Assembly (NCBI GenBank): GCA_964058805.1
Contig: CAXKVV010001302.1
Span: 1 to 21,349 of the forward strand
Length of the DNA stretch: 21,349 nucleotides
Direction: 5' to 3'
Source: Schoenoplectus triqueter
Lineage: Eukaryota > Streptophyta > Magnoliopsida > Poales > Cyperaceae
Shown: one piece after another, positions 8,996 to 16,977 of the stretch
Numbering within the stretch: position 1 is the stretch's first letter
Layout of the letters: each line of letters begins with the position of its first letter
Program-made: the position numbers and the translations under genes
The notes under the pieces: generated by a model
Database searches by the model: none
What the model saw: the letters and a program-made list of their open reading frames with translations, nothing else
Told to the model about the DNA's origin: nothing

Positions 8996-9327
8996 ATAGT
9001 ATGAATCGATTTTTTTTATTTTCATAGTCTAAATAATTAATTCAAATATCTCAAAATATTTTCTATATGAATATCTAATTGTAAATCAAATTTTATATTT
9101 TTTTAAAAATTACTATATTTTTAGATATTTAAAAATAAATTCACTTTTTTTAAATGGATCGTACTAATTAAATCAGGTGATTTTCTAACTATGTAAAAAA
9201 ATTCTAAAAAAATAAAATCTAATTTACAACTAGATATTATACAAAAATTATTTTAGATAATTCAGATCAATTATTTTAACTTTAAAAATAAAGAATTGAT
9301 TCTTAATACGAAAGTGATTCATACTAT
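8996..9327. mobile_element. MITE-like inverted-repeat element (332 bp)
   Basis: The ends ATAGTATGAATC (8996-9007) and GATTCATACTAT (9316-9327) are exact inverted repeats. The similarity resumes inward: TCTAATTGTAAATCAAATTT near 9066 matches the reverse complement of AAATCTAATTTACAACTAGA near 9206. The element can therefore fold into a long imperfect hairpin. The interior is AT-rich and non-coding. No target duplication is clear, so the superfamily is unassigned. Confidence 0.65.
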
Positions 9328-9528
9328 GTATAATATCATAGTCTAACTCTTTTTTCTTTATATTACTGACGCAAATTCTAGGCAAATCATGTTAAAATAA
9401 ATATAATTGGTAAGGGAAAATATCGATACTACCAGCTTTTATATTTATGTTAAATAAATTAATATTCAAGTTGACAATTTTATTATTCAATTTAATTATG
9501 TTATATTGTAATCTTATTCTTTAACAAT
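9328..9528. other. AT-rich spacer
   Basis: Nothing recognisable; AT-rich DNA between two inverted-repeat elements. Confidence 0.5.
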
Positions 9529-9536
9529 TATTATTA

Positions 9537-9915
9537 GGTGGGGATCGGTTGACGATGGATTATTTTTTATAATTTTGATAATGAGTTTCTTAATAAATAT
9601 AAAAAATATTAAAAATGAATAAAAAATTATAAATATGTTTTTCCATCTATAGATTGATGGCCATTCAAATTTTGTATAATTTCATTATCGTTTGATAGTC
9701 CATCAAGTACCATTAAATTATAACCGTTGTAAATTACATGAAAATTTGATGGTCTTTGATGGACTATCAAATGATAACCAAATTGAATGAAATTTAAATG
9801 ACCATGAATCCATAGGTACGTAGAAGAACACATCTATAAAAAAAGTTTTCATATTTACTTGAACATTCATTTTCAAAATTGTCAAAATAACCCATTGTCA
9901 ACCGATCCCCACTCA
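9537..9915. mobile_element. fold-back MITE (379 bp) with candidate 8-bp target duplication
   Basis: GTGGGGATCGGTTGACGATG (9538 on) is matched in reverse complement by the right end at 9884-9912, with two mismatches in 29 bp. The pairing goes on inward, loosely, for about 60 bp. A second, tighter inverted pair sits at the centre: TTTGATAGTCCATCAA (9689 region) and TTGATGGACTATCAAA (9756 region). The whole element can thus form one long hairpin with a loop of about 50 nt. TATTATTA flanks it at 9529-9536 and 9916-9923; this is AT-rich, so chance cannot be excluded. There is no coding capacity; a 68-codon open stretch on the minus strand is a product of the fold-back structure. Confidence 0.8.
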
Positions 9916-9923
9916 TATTATTA

Positions 9924-10141
9924 ACTTAAATACTAATTCATTGAATAACAATAATATTATGAAAAATAAATTAAATAATAAAGTGATTAATTTAGAATAT
10001 TAATTCATTTAATGTGAATACTACTTTGATATCGATCGTATCACCATGATATTTTCATCCAATAATTACTCACCCACCTATTAAACAAGCAGGTGAACAA
10101 CAATTATCATATAGATAGCTGTCTCCGACTACTAATGTTAC
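9924..10141. other. AT-rich spacer
   Basis: AT-rich sequence with no supported feature. Confidence 0.5.
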
Positions 10142-10301
10142 CTCTTTCTGGCATGAATGATTGCATGCAACATAAATCATCAGTTATGACTTGTGAGTAA
10201 TGGAACCAAGGAGGCAAGATGAGCTGTGCGCCGACACTGAAGAGGCCAAGTAGCACAAACAGAGAACAATCAGCATATTGGAATCCAGCTCCTTTCCACA
10301 C
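10142..10301 (-). other. exon-like open block, product unknown
   Basis: On the minus strand the frame reads WKGAGFQYADCSLFVLLGLF and onward through ILPPWFHYSQ to PERG, where AGAG is followed by GTAACA, a plausible splice donor (exon edge at 10142). Base composition rises here relative to both flanks. The block is hydrophobic in its middle part, like a membrane segment. On the other hand the plus strand is also open (10219-10401), no clear acceptor with a pyrimidine tract precedes the block, and I recognise no family. It may be an exon relic. Confidence 0.2.
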
Positions 10302-10401
10302 CAGTATAGATAAGAAGCAATACGTTTTCTTTCTTATTTTATTTCAGTTATCTTCTTTGTTCGTAAGAACCTATAGGGGAAAAAACATTATGCGTTCTTA
10401 G

Positions 10402-11289
10402 TAAGGATGGCCAGTGGATATGATAAGGATCAAATAGAGGTATTATCTCATGTATATCCATCTAAAATTAGTAGTCATCATGTCCTTTCAAGTAAATTTC
10501 GTCTTATCTAAATTTTATAATATTGTATTATATCAATCTCTAACAATAATGACGACAACAATATATTAATGAATTTTTTATAAATTATTTGTCCCATCTT
10601 ACACATACCCTTATCCAATACTCAATGTGCTAACAAAAAGTATTTTCTTTCCTATACACAACTTGATATGGTAAGGATAAATTATGCGTAAAGAAATTTC
10701 ATTGACGCGTGCAGTTGATTTTTTTTTTATGTAATACAGAAAAAAAATATAGTCTGTTTAAGTTAATTTTATGAATGACAAAGAAAAATCCACTAAATTG
10801 TTTGTTTAAGTGTCCATTCTTCTTTATTTCAATATCAATTATTAATAAAAACAAGCGTTTTCCTCAAAAAAAATGTAAATAATTAAGTGGTAGGCATAAA
10901 ATAGAAAATTATTTTTTAAGTATATACAGTTAACAAAGAAATGCAAACTCTCAACCAGTAATATAATAACAGCACACTATCCAAAATTGTACAAAGCTGT
11001 ATGGCAAAAAAAAAAACGTGAAGCGTGCACAAATGTAGGCTAGCCAATGGAAACAAATTTGTACCCCACTTTAGTCCTAAGAAAAAACGTGCAGATAATG
11101 ATTGTGGTACTAGAATTTCTACAACAACAATATAGGAACATCAATGAAATAAAAAAAAAATGTAATTGTCACAGTCAAGCTAAATATAATTTTCGCAAAG
11201 ATTATTGGATCGGAAGCGATTGTCTAAGGGCTAAGGCTCATCCGATCATTCAGAATCAGTCAAGCGCGCTTGTTAAAAATTAATCTATT
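10402..11289. other. AT-rich intergenic stretch
   Basis: About 0.9 kb of AT-rich DNA with A and T runs. A 78-codon open stretch at 11047-11283 has no domain and low-complexity composition. I see no supported feature. Confidence 0.5.
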
Positions 11290-11713
11290 TACACATGTAC
11301 ATTAAAAATTAGAGAAGAGATTCAATTACCACTATTTTGGTGCCACATCGGTGTCATTAAAATTAAATAACAAATAACTATTATTTAAATTCTTAAATAA
11401 TAAAACTAATTGAAGGAATATTTTATAAATAACATTTTATATATGTATACAAAAAAATATATCATTTCGATATTATTTATAAAGACATCAAACGTTAATA
11501 AAATCAACGGACCAAATTTTACAATTTAGACATGTTACTTGATGGATATTCAAATGAAGTTAAAATTTTATGATTTTTCATATACATACAATTGAGATGA
11601 TATAGAATACATCTAACAATTCACATTTTAAAATTTATACATAAATAAATAAATAACATCATGACATAAAAAAATAGTAATCATCCCTTCTCTAAAAATT
11701 ATACATGGTTAGT
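11290..11713. mobile_element. MITE-like inverted-repeat element (about 420 bp)
   Basis: The left end, ACATGTACATTAAAAATTAG then AGAAGAGAT and ATTACCACTATTTT, is mirrored in reverse complement by the right end, ACCATGTATAATTTTTAG then AGAAGGGAT and ATTACTATTTTT. The match covers about 50 bp with small gaps. The interior is AT-rich and non-coding. No target duplication could be fixed, so the exact ends are uncertain by several bases. Confidence 0.6.
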
Positions 11714-11733
11714 ACGATAAGTAATAAAATCAG

Positions 11734-11994
11734 TTGAAGAAACATAAAAGCGCCAAGGAAACGTACTTGGATGGTGCGGCCTGCATATTTTATTTATTTG
11801 CCAAATGGCCTGCCTGCCTGTACTTGGACCCCAGTAAGGATCCAGCTCCTCTGACGCGCTGTATGCATGTCGATTGGTACATTTTAGGGGGTCTGGTTTT
11901 TTCTCCTATCGCCATAGAATTGGAGCACTCTTCTGACGTGCAGCGCAGCAATGCGTGTCAGAGGACTCGAGTAACTTGTGGCAGTTTCGTCTGA
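11734..11994 (+). other. GC-richer block, 86-codon open stretch of doubtful status
   Basis: This block is noticeably less AT-rich than its flanks and stays open in one plus-strand frame (MKKHKSAKETYLDGAA onward). No domain, signal peptide or splice context supports a gene. TCCTCTGACGCGC (11847-11859) and GCGTGTCAGAGGA (11953-11965) are inverted copies with one mismatch, and GCGCAGC and TGCCTGCCTG runs occur near them. The block reads more like a promoter fragment or an unrecognised element than a protein gene. Confidence 0.25.
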
Positions 11995-12442
11995 AACAAA
12001 ATTTATAGTCTTTTTCGCTGCATAACAAAGTTCTTTAATCAAGCCATATTGACTGGAAAGCACAAGATCTCTCTAATGGTCGAACAATGACAAAGAAAGG
12101 GACTAAGGATCTTTCTTTTTTAATTAAGCATAATTAACATAAGTCTTATCTATATTAGAAGTCACGCTAACGCAATCGATTTTCAAAACTAAATTGCAAT
12201 AAATTTAACTAATTTCTATCCTGAACAAAGGTATTGCCGAGCTCAAAATAATATTTTATTATATTTTAAGGTAATGAGATTAGAGTATGTTATGTAACAA
12301 GCTATTTTTAAAAATTATATGCTCTTTCAAAACCAATTTACAATGTGGAGATGTTAAAATAAAATAAAATTCATATTTAGCAGTAGACCAATTCTTGGTT
12401 TTTGTCAAGTTATATTTTATTTCTTTTATTATTTGGTTTTAA
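11995..12442. other. AT-rich spacer
   Basis: AT-rich intergenic sequence with nothing I can support. Confidence 0.5.
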
Positions 12443-12611
12443 CCATGTCTGGTTGAAATAAGCGAACTTATTCCTCACTTACGTAAGTCAAAAGTGCATA
12501 ATTTAAGGAGTCATAAGTGGGAGTAAAGGAAAAATATGGTTCCATAACTTAAGGAGCCTAGGAATGTGGTATAAATTATTCCTCAAGTTATAGAGCCATG
12601 ATCCATAATTC

Positions 12612-13330
12612 ATATTAATAATAATGATGATAATATTATTATTACTATTACTATTACTATTTTTCTTATTATTTTATGATTGTGGTTATAAATAATATTA
12701 TAATTATTTTACCATCAAACTTTAAATATTATTATTTTAATTATAAACATTTGATTATTATTTTTTTATGATTATTATTTTTATTATTTCATTTTATTAC
12801 TGGAACTTTTAATTATAAAATATTTAATCATTATTATCATTATTTTAAAAAATAATGATAATCAGTTAATTAAAATAATTTAGTTAAATATTTTTTATAT
12901 TATTATAATCCTTATTTTTTATAATTATTATTAAATTTCATCATGATTATGGTTTTATATGATTATTATATTACAAATTATATGATTATTATTTTTATTA
13001 ATTACTATGTTATTATCATTTTGATCATTGTTATATTTATTATAATTATTTTGGTGTTATAATATTATAATTATATTGGTATTTTTTAATTTAAAATGAT
13101 AAATGATTATTAGTTAATTATAATTATGTAGTTCAATATGTTATGTTATTAATTTATATTTTTAATATGATTATTTTATTTTCATGATGATGTTGAAATA
13201 ATAATGATCACGATGCTGATGAAAATAATGATGATGATGTTATTCATAGCATTGTTGTCATCAAAAAATATTTTTAGTTTTATTGTTGATATCATTATCA
13301 TTAGTTATACATTTTAACACAAGAATATAA
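12612..13330. repeat. very AT-rich ATT/TTA low-complexity tract
   Basis: About 700 bp built almost wholly of TTATTATT, ATTATTATTTTTATTA, TAATGATAAT and related strings, with GATGATGATG-like patches near 13225. It is a degenerate trinucleotide-rich tract without coding capacity, likely to melt easily. Confidence 0.8.
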
Positions 13331-13419
13331 ATAGTATTTCTTCTTATTCCCTTATTTGCTCAATCAAATAAGGATAGTTTACGGTGGCATAACTTTACAA
13401 AAAAAAATATGCCTCTTTT

Positions 13420-13489
13420 ATTTTCATGAAAAGAGATGTAGCATTATGTTCCTTTTTTTTTACATTTTCTCTTCTCTTTTCATGAAAAT
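13420..13489. repeat. 17-bp exact inverted repeat
   Basis: ATTTTCATGAAAAGAGA (13420-13436) is repeated in exact reverse complement at 13473-13489. Each arm contains the palindrome TTTTCATGAAAA. Just after it, GTGATCA occurs twice (about 13498 and 13512). Confidence 0.75.
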
Positions 13490-13812
13490 GTAAAACAGTG
13501 ATCACATCTAGTGATCAAATAACATTTGCCGATAATTAAAATATGGAGACATAGACCTTCATCTTTTTAATAAAAAAAATTGCATCCATAATTTTATGCT
13601 CTAATCAAACATGAGCATTGGTAATTAGTCAAGTTCTCGTTCTTTTTTTCTCTCTCCTGTTTTCCTGTTTTCTTGTTTTGCTCAAATCAACTAGTTAAAT
13701 TGACATTGAACTGGCTAACAAAATCAACAAATAGAGTAAAGAGAGGGACCAAAAGTGGCTCTTTAGTTGGTGGGGAGCTGACAAGTTGTACAACTTTTAA
13801 AATAATATCCGG

Positions 13813-13844
13813 TTGGCAAATTGGATAAGGATGCCAATTGCCAA
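13813..13844. repeat. short hairpin
   Basis: TTGGCAAATTGG (13813-13824) and CCAATTGCCAA (13834-13844) pair with one bulged A around a 9-nt loop. No T run or promoter follows that would make it an RNA gene. Confidence 0.5.
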
Positions 13845-14949
13845 GGATGCTTCATGGAAAATCTTACTTCCCCGGAATCTTTTGCCCCTTTGGCCAGTTG
13901 GTACATTTTTTTTCCTCTTTGTTTTCAAGTTCAACTAAAGAATATTTTGTAGAAGATAAGGATGATTATAACTTATGGATTTATCTTACAGAATGTGATA
14001 TGGATCACTGTAATGTTATGATTTTTTTTTCTTCCTTTTTTTCACCTTTGATTTTAAGTTTGGTTGTTATGTATCTGATAAGAATTGTTAGCAGTGATCA
14101 TAAGTGCCTTATAAATACACAAATCTTTCTGAAATAATGAAACTACAAAGTATCAGATAGGATTAGAAAAATAAAAATGGAAATTTGTAGTGACAATTCA
14201 AATACAAATTGTAATAACTTTTGCATCGGCCTCAGCCTATGCATATAAAAAATATATATATTCAAACATTTGCATCTCCTATGCTGATTTAGATAATACT
14301 TTTTTGCACCAGCTAAGCCAATGCAGAAATAAAATCGCATCGGATTTCTTTAAAATGCTGATGTTAATGTTTTCATAAGATGATGCAAATGACAAAAGCT
14401 GATGTGAATATTTAGCGGCCGATGTTAAAGCCCGTGTTTCCCGTAGTTCAAAAATATGAAATCAACATGGAAATTGCAATTCAAAAATCTGTAACTGTCC
14501 AAACAAGAAACAACCACCGGAATTTTTTTCCCTTTTCAGATAAAAAAGAAGTCAAACCATAAAAGAAAAAAATAGAATAACAATTTTTGGTCTTGTACGG
14601 AACAGCAAATGAGCCCAATTTTTATTTTTAGAAAAAAAAATCATTTTTTCTCTGAATATAGTATGATATATTTTTTACATAAATTAGATGGAACAGAACA
14701 TTAAATCTCAGTTTATTTATATATTTTATTTTTTATATTGTTTTTCACTTATAAAATAAAATAAAATAAAAGGACCAAATTTCTATCTCTATTTTTCTAA
14801 TTTATTTAAAAAATATCGTTGTTTACCCTTGAAAAATTTCAAGGATGAATGGATGAATAAATGAAATAAATTGATGATAAAATCATAAGAAAGGGGAAGA
14901 AGAGAGAGAGCAGTGGAAAGGTGGCCCACTGATCAGGAAAAGTCGCTGC
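13845..14949. other. intergenic stretch with a GCATCGG-like patch
   Basis: Bases 14220-14430 hold many degenerate copies of GCATCGG or its complement (GCATCGGCCTCAGCC, GCATCTCC, TCGCATCGG, AAAGCTGATG, GCGGCCGATG), which suggests the end of an unrecognised element. Elsewhere the DNA is AT-rich. A 99-codon open stretch at 13838-14137 is T-rich and shows no domain. GAGAGAGAGAGC lies near 14902. Confidence 0.35.
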
Positions 14950-14972
14950 ATAACCCCGGAACAAATCCATTA

Positions 14973-15015
14973 GTCCCACAATGGAATGCTGAGCGCAAAG
15001 TGAAGAGTATAAATA
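14973..15015 (+). promoter_or_regulatory. USE plus TATA promoter of small-RNA unit 1
   Basis: GTCCCACAATG (14973-14983) matches 9 of 11 bases of the plant snRNA upstream sequence element RTCCCACATCG. Exactly 24 nt separate it from TATAAATA (15008-15015). In plants this short spacing, as in U6 and U3 genes, directs RNA polymerase III, whereas about 33-34 nt directs polymerase II. The predicted start is about 30 nt after the TATA box, near G15039, right at the foot of the hairpin. Confidence 0.65.
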
Positions 15016-15038
15016 CCCCGCTATTCTCTATCCACTCA

Positions 15039-15110
15039 GCATGTGTGACACCCAAGAAGATCGAGGGAGAGAGGAGACCTCTTGGGTGTCACCATGTGAT
15101 TATATCTTTT
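15039..15110 (+). ncRNA. candidate pol III hairpin RNA, unit 1 (about 70 nt)
   Basis: The predicted transcript starts at the foot of a hairpin. The 5' arm (15040-15057, CATGTGTGACACCCAAGA) pairs fully with the 3' arm (15080-15096, TCTTGGGTGTCACCATG) over 17 bp with a single bulged T at 15044. The 22-nt loop is GA-rich (GAGGGAGAGAGGAGA). After the hairpin come GTGATTATATC and TTTT (15107-15110), a minimal pol III terminator. I do not recognise it as U6, U3, 7SL, MRP or a tRNA. It could be a small structured RNA, a miRNA-like precursor, or a chance product of a transposon end, since TGTGACACCC also resembles some Gypsy LTR starts. Its neighbour 246 bp on has the same layout. Confidence 0.5.
15107..15110 (+). 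terminator. T4 pol III terminator candidate, unit 1
   Basis: TTTT flanked by C on both sides lies 11 nt after the stem. Four Ts are a minimal pol III stop; its position is shared with unit 2. Confidence 0.4.
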
Positions 15111-15218
15111 CTGACAAGTGGGACCCACATGGCAGTCCCTTATGAGCAGCTCCAATGACATGGACCTAGCCTATTTTGCTAAGAAAGCTAACCAACCCGG
15201 AATAGAGGTTAAGCATTA

Positions 15219-15261
15219 ATCCCACAATGAAATAATATGGTGAAAGACGAGGATATAAATA
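15219..15261 (+). promoter_or_regulatory. USE plus TATA promoter of small-RNA unit 2
   Basis: ATCCCACAATG (15219-15229), then exactly 24 nt, then TATAAATA (15254-15261). Motifs and spacing equal those of unit 1, while the 24-nt spacer itself has diverged (GAATGCTGAGCGC against AAATAATATGGTG). This points to constraint on the motif spacing. The predicted start is near G15284. Confidence 0.65.
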
Positions 15262-15283
15262 CCCCACCACCTCCTACTCATTC

Positions 15284-15354
15284 GAGGTGGCTGACCCTCG
15301 GGAGATCTAGGAGAGAGAAAATCTCTTGATGGGTCAGCCATTTGATTATATTTT
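15284..15354 (+). ncRNA. candidate pol III hairpin RNA, unit 2 (about 70 nt)
   Basis: The 5' arm (15288-15306, TGGCTGACCCTCGGGAGAT) pairs with the 3' arm (15321-15340, ATCTCTTGATGGGTCAGCCA) over 19 pairs, including two G-U pairs, with one bulged T at 15330. The 14-nt loop, CTAGGAGAGAGAAA, is GA-rich like that of unit 1. GATTATA and TTTT (15351-15354) follow, as in unit 1. The stem differs from unit 1 at several positions, yet both sides changed together: GTGACACCC/GGGTGTCAC became GGCTGACCC/GGGTCAGCC. The family is unknown to me. Being one of two parallel units with promoter, stem and stop in the same places, it is better supported than a lone hairpin would be. Confidence 0.5.
15351..15354 (+). 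terminator. T4 pol III terminator candidate, unit 2
   Basis: TTTT before CTC, 10 nt after the stem, at the position corresponding to the T4 of unit 1. Confidence 0.4.
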
Positions 15355-15629
15355 CTCTTACAAGTGGGACCCACCTGGCAGCCCCTTGTAGATGAACCTA
15401 ATAGCATAGCCTATCTGATGAGTCACCCATGTGACCATTTTCACTGACAGGTGGACCCCACACCTCAGTGACCTATTGAAGAGGGTCAGAATTGAACCCT
15501 AGAAGTCTGCCTTTGAAGCTAACCCTAGGAAGGAGCTGAAGCAGTATAATCCCTATACTACATGAAATGATGTCAATGCCAAGCTAGCATTTTGATGCAA
15601 CTAATCATGAGAAATTCCAAATGTGATTT

Positions 15630-15873
15630 TGCTTTCAAGGCTGACCTGGTGCCAAAGCTGCGAGCAACCACCTAACCATGCTTTGATTTGTGTTAATTAC
15701 TGATAAGTAGTCAGTTCTTTGACCAAGTCACCCTCATGTTAAGGGATTGAAAGTCAATTTCACAAGACTGATCAGGTGCCAAAGCTGGGAGCAACCACCT
15801 GATCAAGTCTAGATTTGTATTAATTGCTGATAAGTAGTCAGCATTTGATCAAATCAAGCCCTAATGAATATCA
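15630..15873. repeat. 127-bp tandem duplication with internal hairpins
   Basis: GGTGCCAAAGCTG (15648 and 15775), AGCAACCACCT and CTGATAAGTAGTCAG (15700 and 15827) recur at offset 127. In copy B, TGATCAGGTG (15769-15778) and CACCTGATCA (15796-15805) form a perfect 10-bp stem around a 17-nt loop that can itself pair GCT with AGC; copy A keeps only GGTG/CACC. The second hairpin is ACTGA-TAAGTAG-TCAGT in copy A and GCTGA-TAAGTAG-TCAGC in copy B, changed on both arms. Confidence 0.85.
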
Positions 15874-16180
15874 ATATAAGTCTAATTGGTGTTTAGTTAG
15901 GGTGGTTTCTGCAAGAGAGAGATAATTGGCAGAGACATTGAGCTACAAATGAGATCAGGGATTAATTCATAAGGAATAATAGGATTTTATGAATAAAAGA
16001 ATTTTTAATTCAGAGAGGCAGGGGCAAAAAATGGAATTAAAAATTACAGGGATGATCATCATGATTTTAGGGATTTTTGGTGAAAATTTCATAATTTTTG
16101 GATAAGTGGAGCTATTAAAATAAATTCAGGGAAGATAAAAGCAGAATAAATGGATTAATCAAGGGCTGAGATTTGATCAG
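15874..16180. other. intergenic or LTR-like stretch
   Basis: CAGGGGCAAAAAATGG, AATTAAAAATTACAGGG and TTAGGGATTTTTGGTG (about 16019-16080) read like the body of some plant Gypsy LTRs, best seen on the minus strand. No LTR end, primer site or coding region confirms this. Confidence 0.3.
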
Positions 16181-16238
16181 AGCAGTTCTGGGTGCAAGTT
16201 GGGGATGATAGCAGCTCTGGGTACAAACTGGGTGCAAG
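16181..16238. repeat. 29-bp imperfect tandem repeat
   Basis: AGCAGTTCTGGGTGCAAG (16181) and AGCAGCTCTGGGTACAAA (16210) recur at offset 29, and GGGTGCAAG appears once more at 16230. Confidence 0.6.
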
Positions 16239-16276
16239 AAACACAGAGGGAATAAAATAAGCGAAGAGAGAGGGTG

Positions 16277-16501
16277 TGCCACGTGGCAGCCTCTCATTGG
16301 GCCATGTCAGTAAGTGGGCCCCACCCAGGTATGAGTCACTGACAGGTGGGCCCCACCTAAGTGCCACGTGGCAGACAGCCAGTGGGCCACCTCACCACCC
16401 TAGTGCCACATGGCACCACACCAGAGGTCCACTTAACTCAACCCTATGCCACATGGCACAGCCAGAGGAGACCACCTCACCACCCTAGTGCCACATGGCA
16501 C
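16277..16501. repeat. array of five TGCCAC(G/A)TGGCA palindromes
   Basis: TGCCACGTGGCA lies at 16277-16288 and 16362-16373; TGCCACATGGCA lies at 16404-16415, 16447-16458 and 16489-16500. The intact form is a perfect 12-bp palindrome around the G-box CACGTG, the preferred site of many plant bZIP and bHLH factors. The three variants have lost the central CpG to CpA, as expected from deamination of methylated cytosine. A 30-bp block starting CCACCTCACCACCCTAG and covering one palindrome is repeated exactly at 16387-16416 and 16472-16501 (offset 85). Confidence 0.9.
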
Positions 16502-16751
16502 TACACTACAGAGCCACCTCAGCATGGATCAATACTATAACAGATGATTAATGGATTGATTAAACAAGTGGACCTATCAGAGTGTGCCAAGTCAGATCAA
16601 TTAGTTTTAAGCAGAGAGTTAATCAATTCACAGCTGGACTAATGGGCCGAGATTCATATACTTACATGTGGGGCCCATTTGTCAGGTTTATGAATGTATA
16701 GCTCACACAGGCAATCATGCACCAAGCCTATGCACAGATCTAATCAGAGAT

Positions 16752-16919
16752 TTAAATCAAAGGAAAGAAGCGATGTGTACCTGGCTCACTCGTGTTGCCT
16801 CTCTGACTGTGGGTCCCACCTAGCTGTGGACTCTGTGCGCCGGACGCACCCTCCTCTTTCTCTTCTCCTTCTCCCCTCCCTCTCTTCTTCCTTCTTCTCG
16901 ACGAGGCAGAAGGCGCCAT
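16752..16919 (-). CDS. small ORF (55 aa) in the last exon of a possible spliced minus-strand transcript
   Basis: ATG at 16917-16919 opens a frame of 55 codons starting MAPSASSRRRKKRGRGEG and ending THRFFPLI. The N-terminus is very basic (RRRKKRGRG), then acidic (EGEEKEEG); there is no signal peptide or membrane segment, and I recognise no family. The frame lies on a purine-rich strand, which favours R, K, E and G by composition alone. What raises interest is the context: acceptor TATGTATAG at 16978 just upstream, a second intron and a TATA box further upstream. A GTACAC splice donor within the frame could replace the C-terminus. It may be untranslated leader of a non-coding RNA. Confidence 0.25.
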   Translation of the reverse strand: MAPSASSRRRKKRGRGEGEEKEEGASGAQSPQLGGTHSQRGNTSEPGTHRFFPLI

Positions 16920-16977
16920 TAGAGGTGATCAAGCTCTCCAAAGCTCGCAACTCCAATTCCTTTCACCCAGAGTTAGC

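Larger units (their letters stand above)
12443..13621. mobile_element. possible PIF/Harbinger-like element, weakly supported
   Basis: The left side reads TAA then CCATGTCTGGTTGAAATAAG. The right side ends CTAATCAAACATGAGCATTGG then TAA on the plus strand; its reverse complement starts CCAATGCTCATGTTTGATTA. Both share a CATGT(C/T)TG(G/A)TT core next to a TAA trinucleotide, as expected for a Harbinger-type insertion. The inverted repeats do not align without a gap. Near the left end, TTCCATAACTTAAGGAG and CCTCAAGTTATAGAG form an internal inverted repeat. No transposase is present; the interior is the low-complexity tract described separately. Confidence 0.25.
14950..15440. repeat. 246-bp tandem duplication carrying two small-RNA-like units
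   Basis: Landmarks recur at nearly constant offset: RTCCCACAATG (14973 and 15219, offset 246), TATAAATACCCC (15008 and 15254, 246), the T4 run (15107 and 15351, 244) and AAGTGGGACCCAC (15116 and 15362, 246). Upstream, CCCGGAA precedes both. The copies have diverged strongly in the transcribed stem region, but not in promoter motifs or tail. A truncated third tail, GTGACCATTTTCACTGACAG then GTGGACCCCAC, follows at about 15431-15461. Confidence 0.85.

Noticed and set aside
9627..9833. Minus-strand 68-codon frame
   Set aside because: It lies wholly inside the fold-back element and reflects its inverted structure.
13838..14137. 99-codon plus-strand frame
   Set aside because: T-rich, with FFSSFFS runs from T tracts; no promoter, splice or domain evidence.
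15042..15051. TGTGACACCC as the start of a Gypsy LTR
   Set aside because: The string fits, but no matching LTR end, primer site, polypurine tract or second copy was found; it is kept only as an alternative for the hairpin unit.
14913..15158. 81-codon plus-strand frame across unit 1
   Set aside because: It runs through the USE, TATA box and hairpin and has no domain; unit 2 has no equivalent frame.
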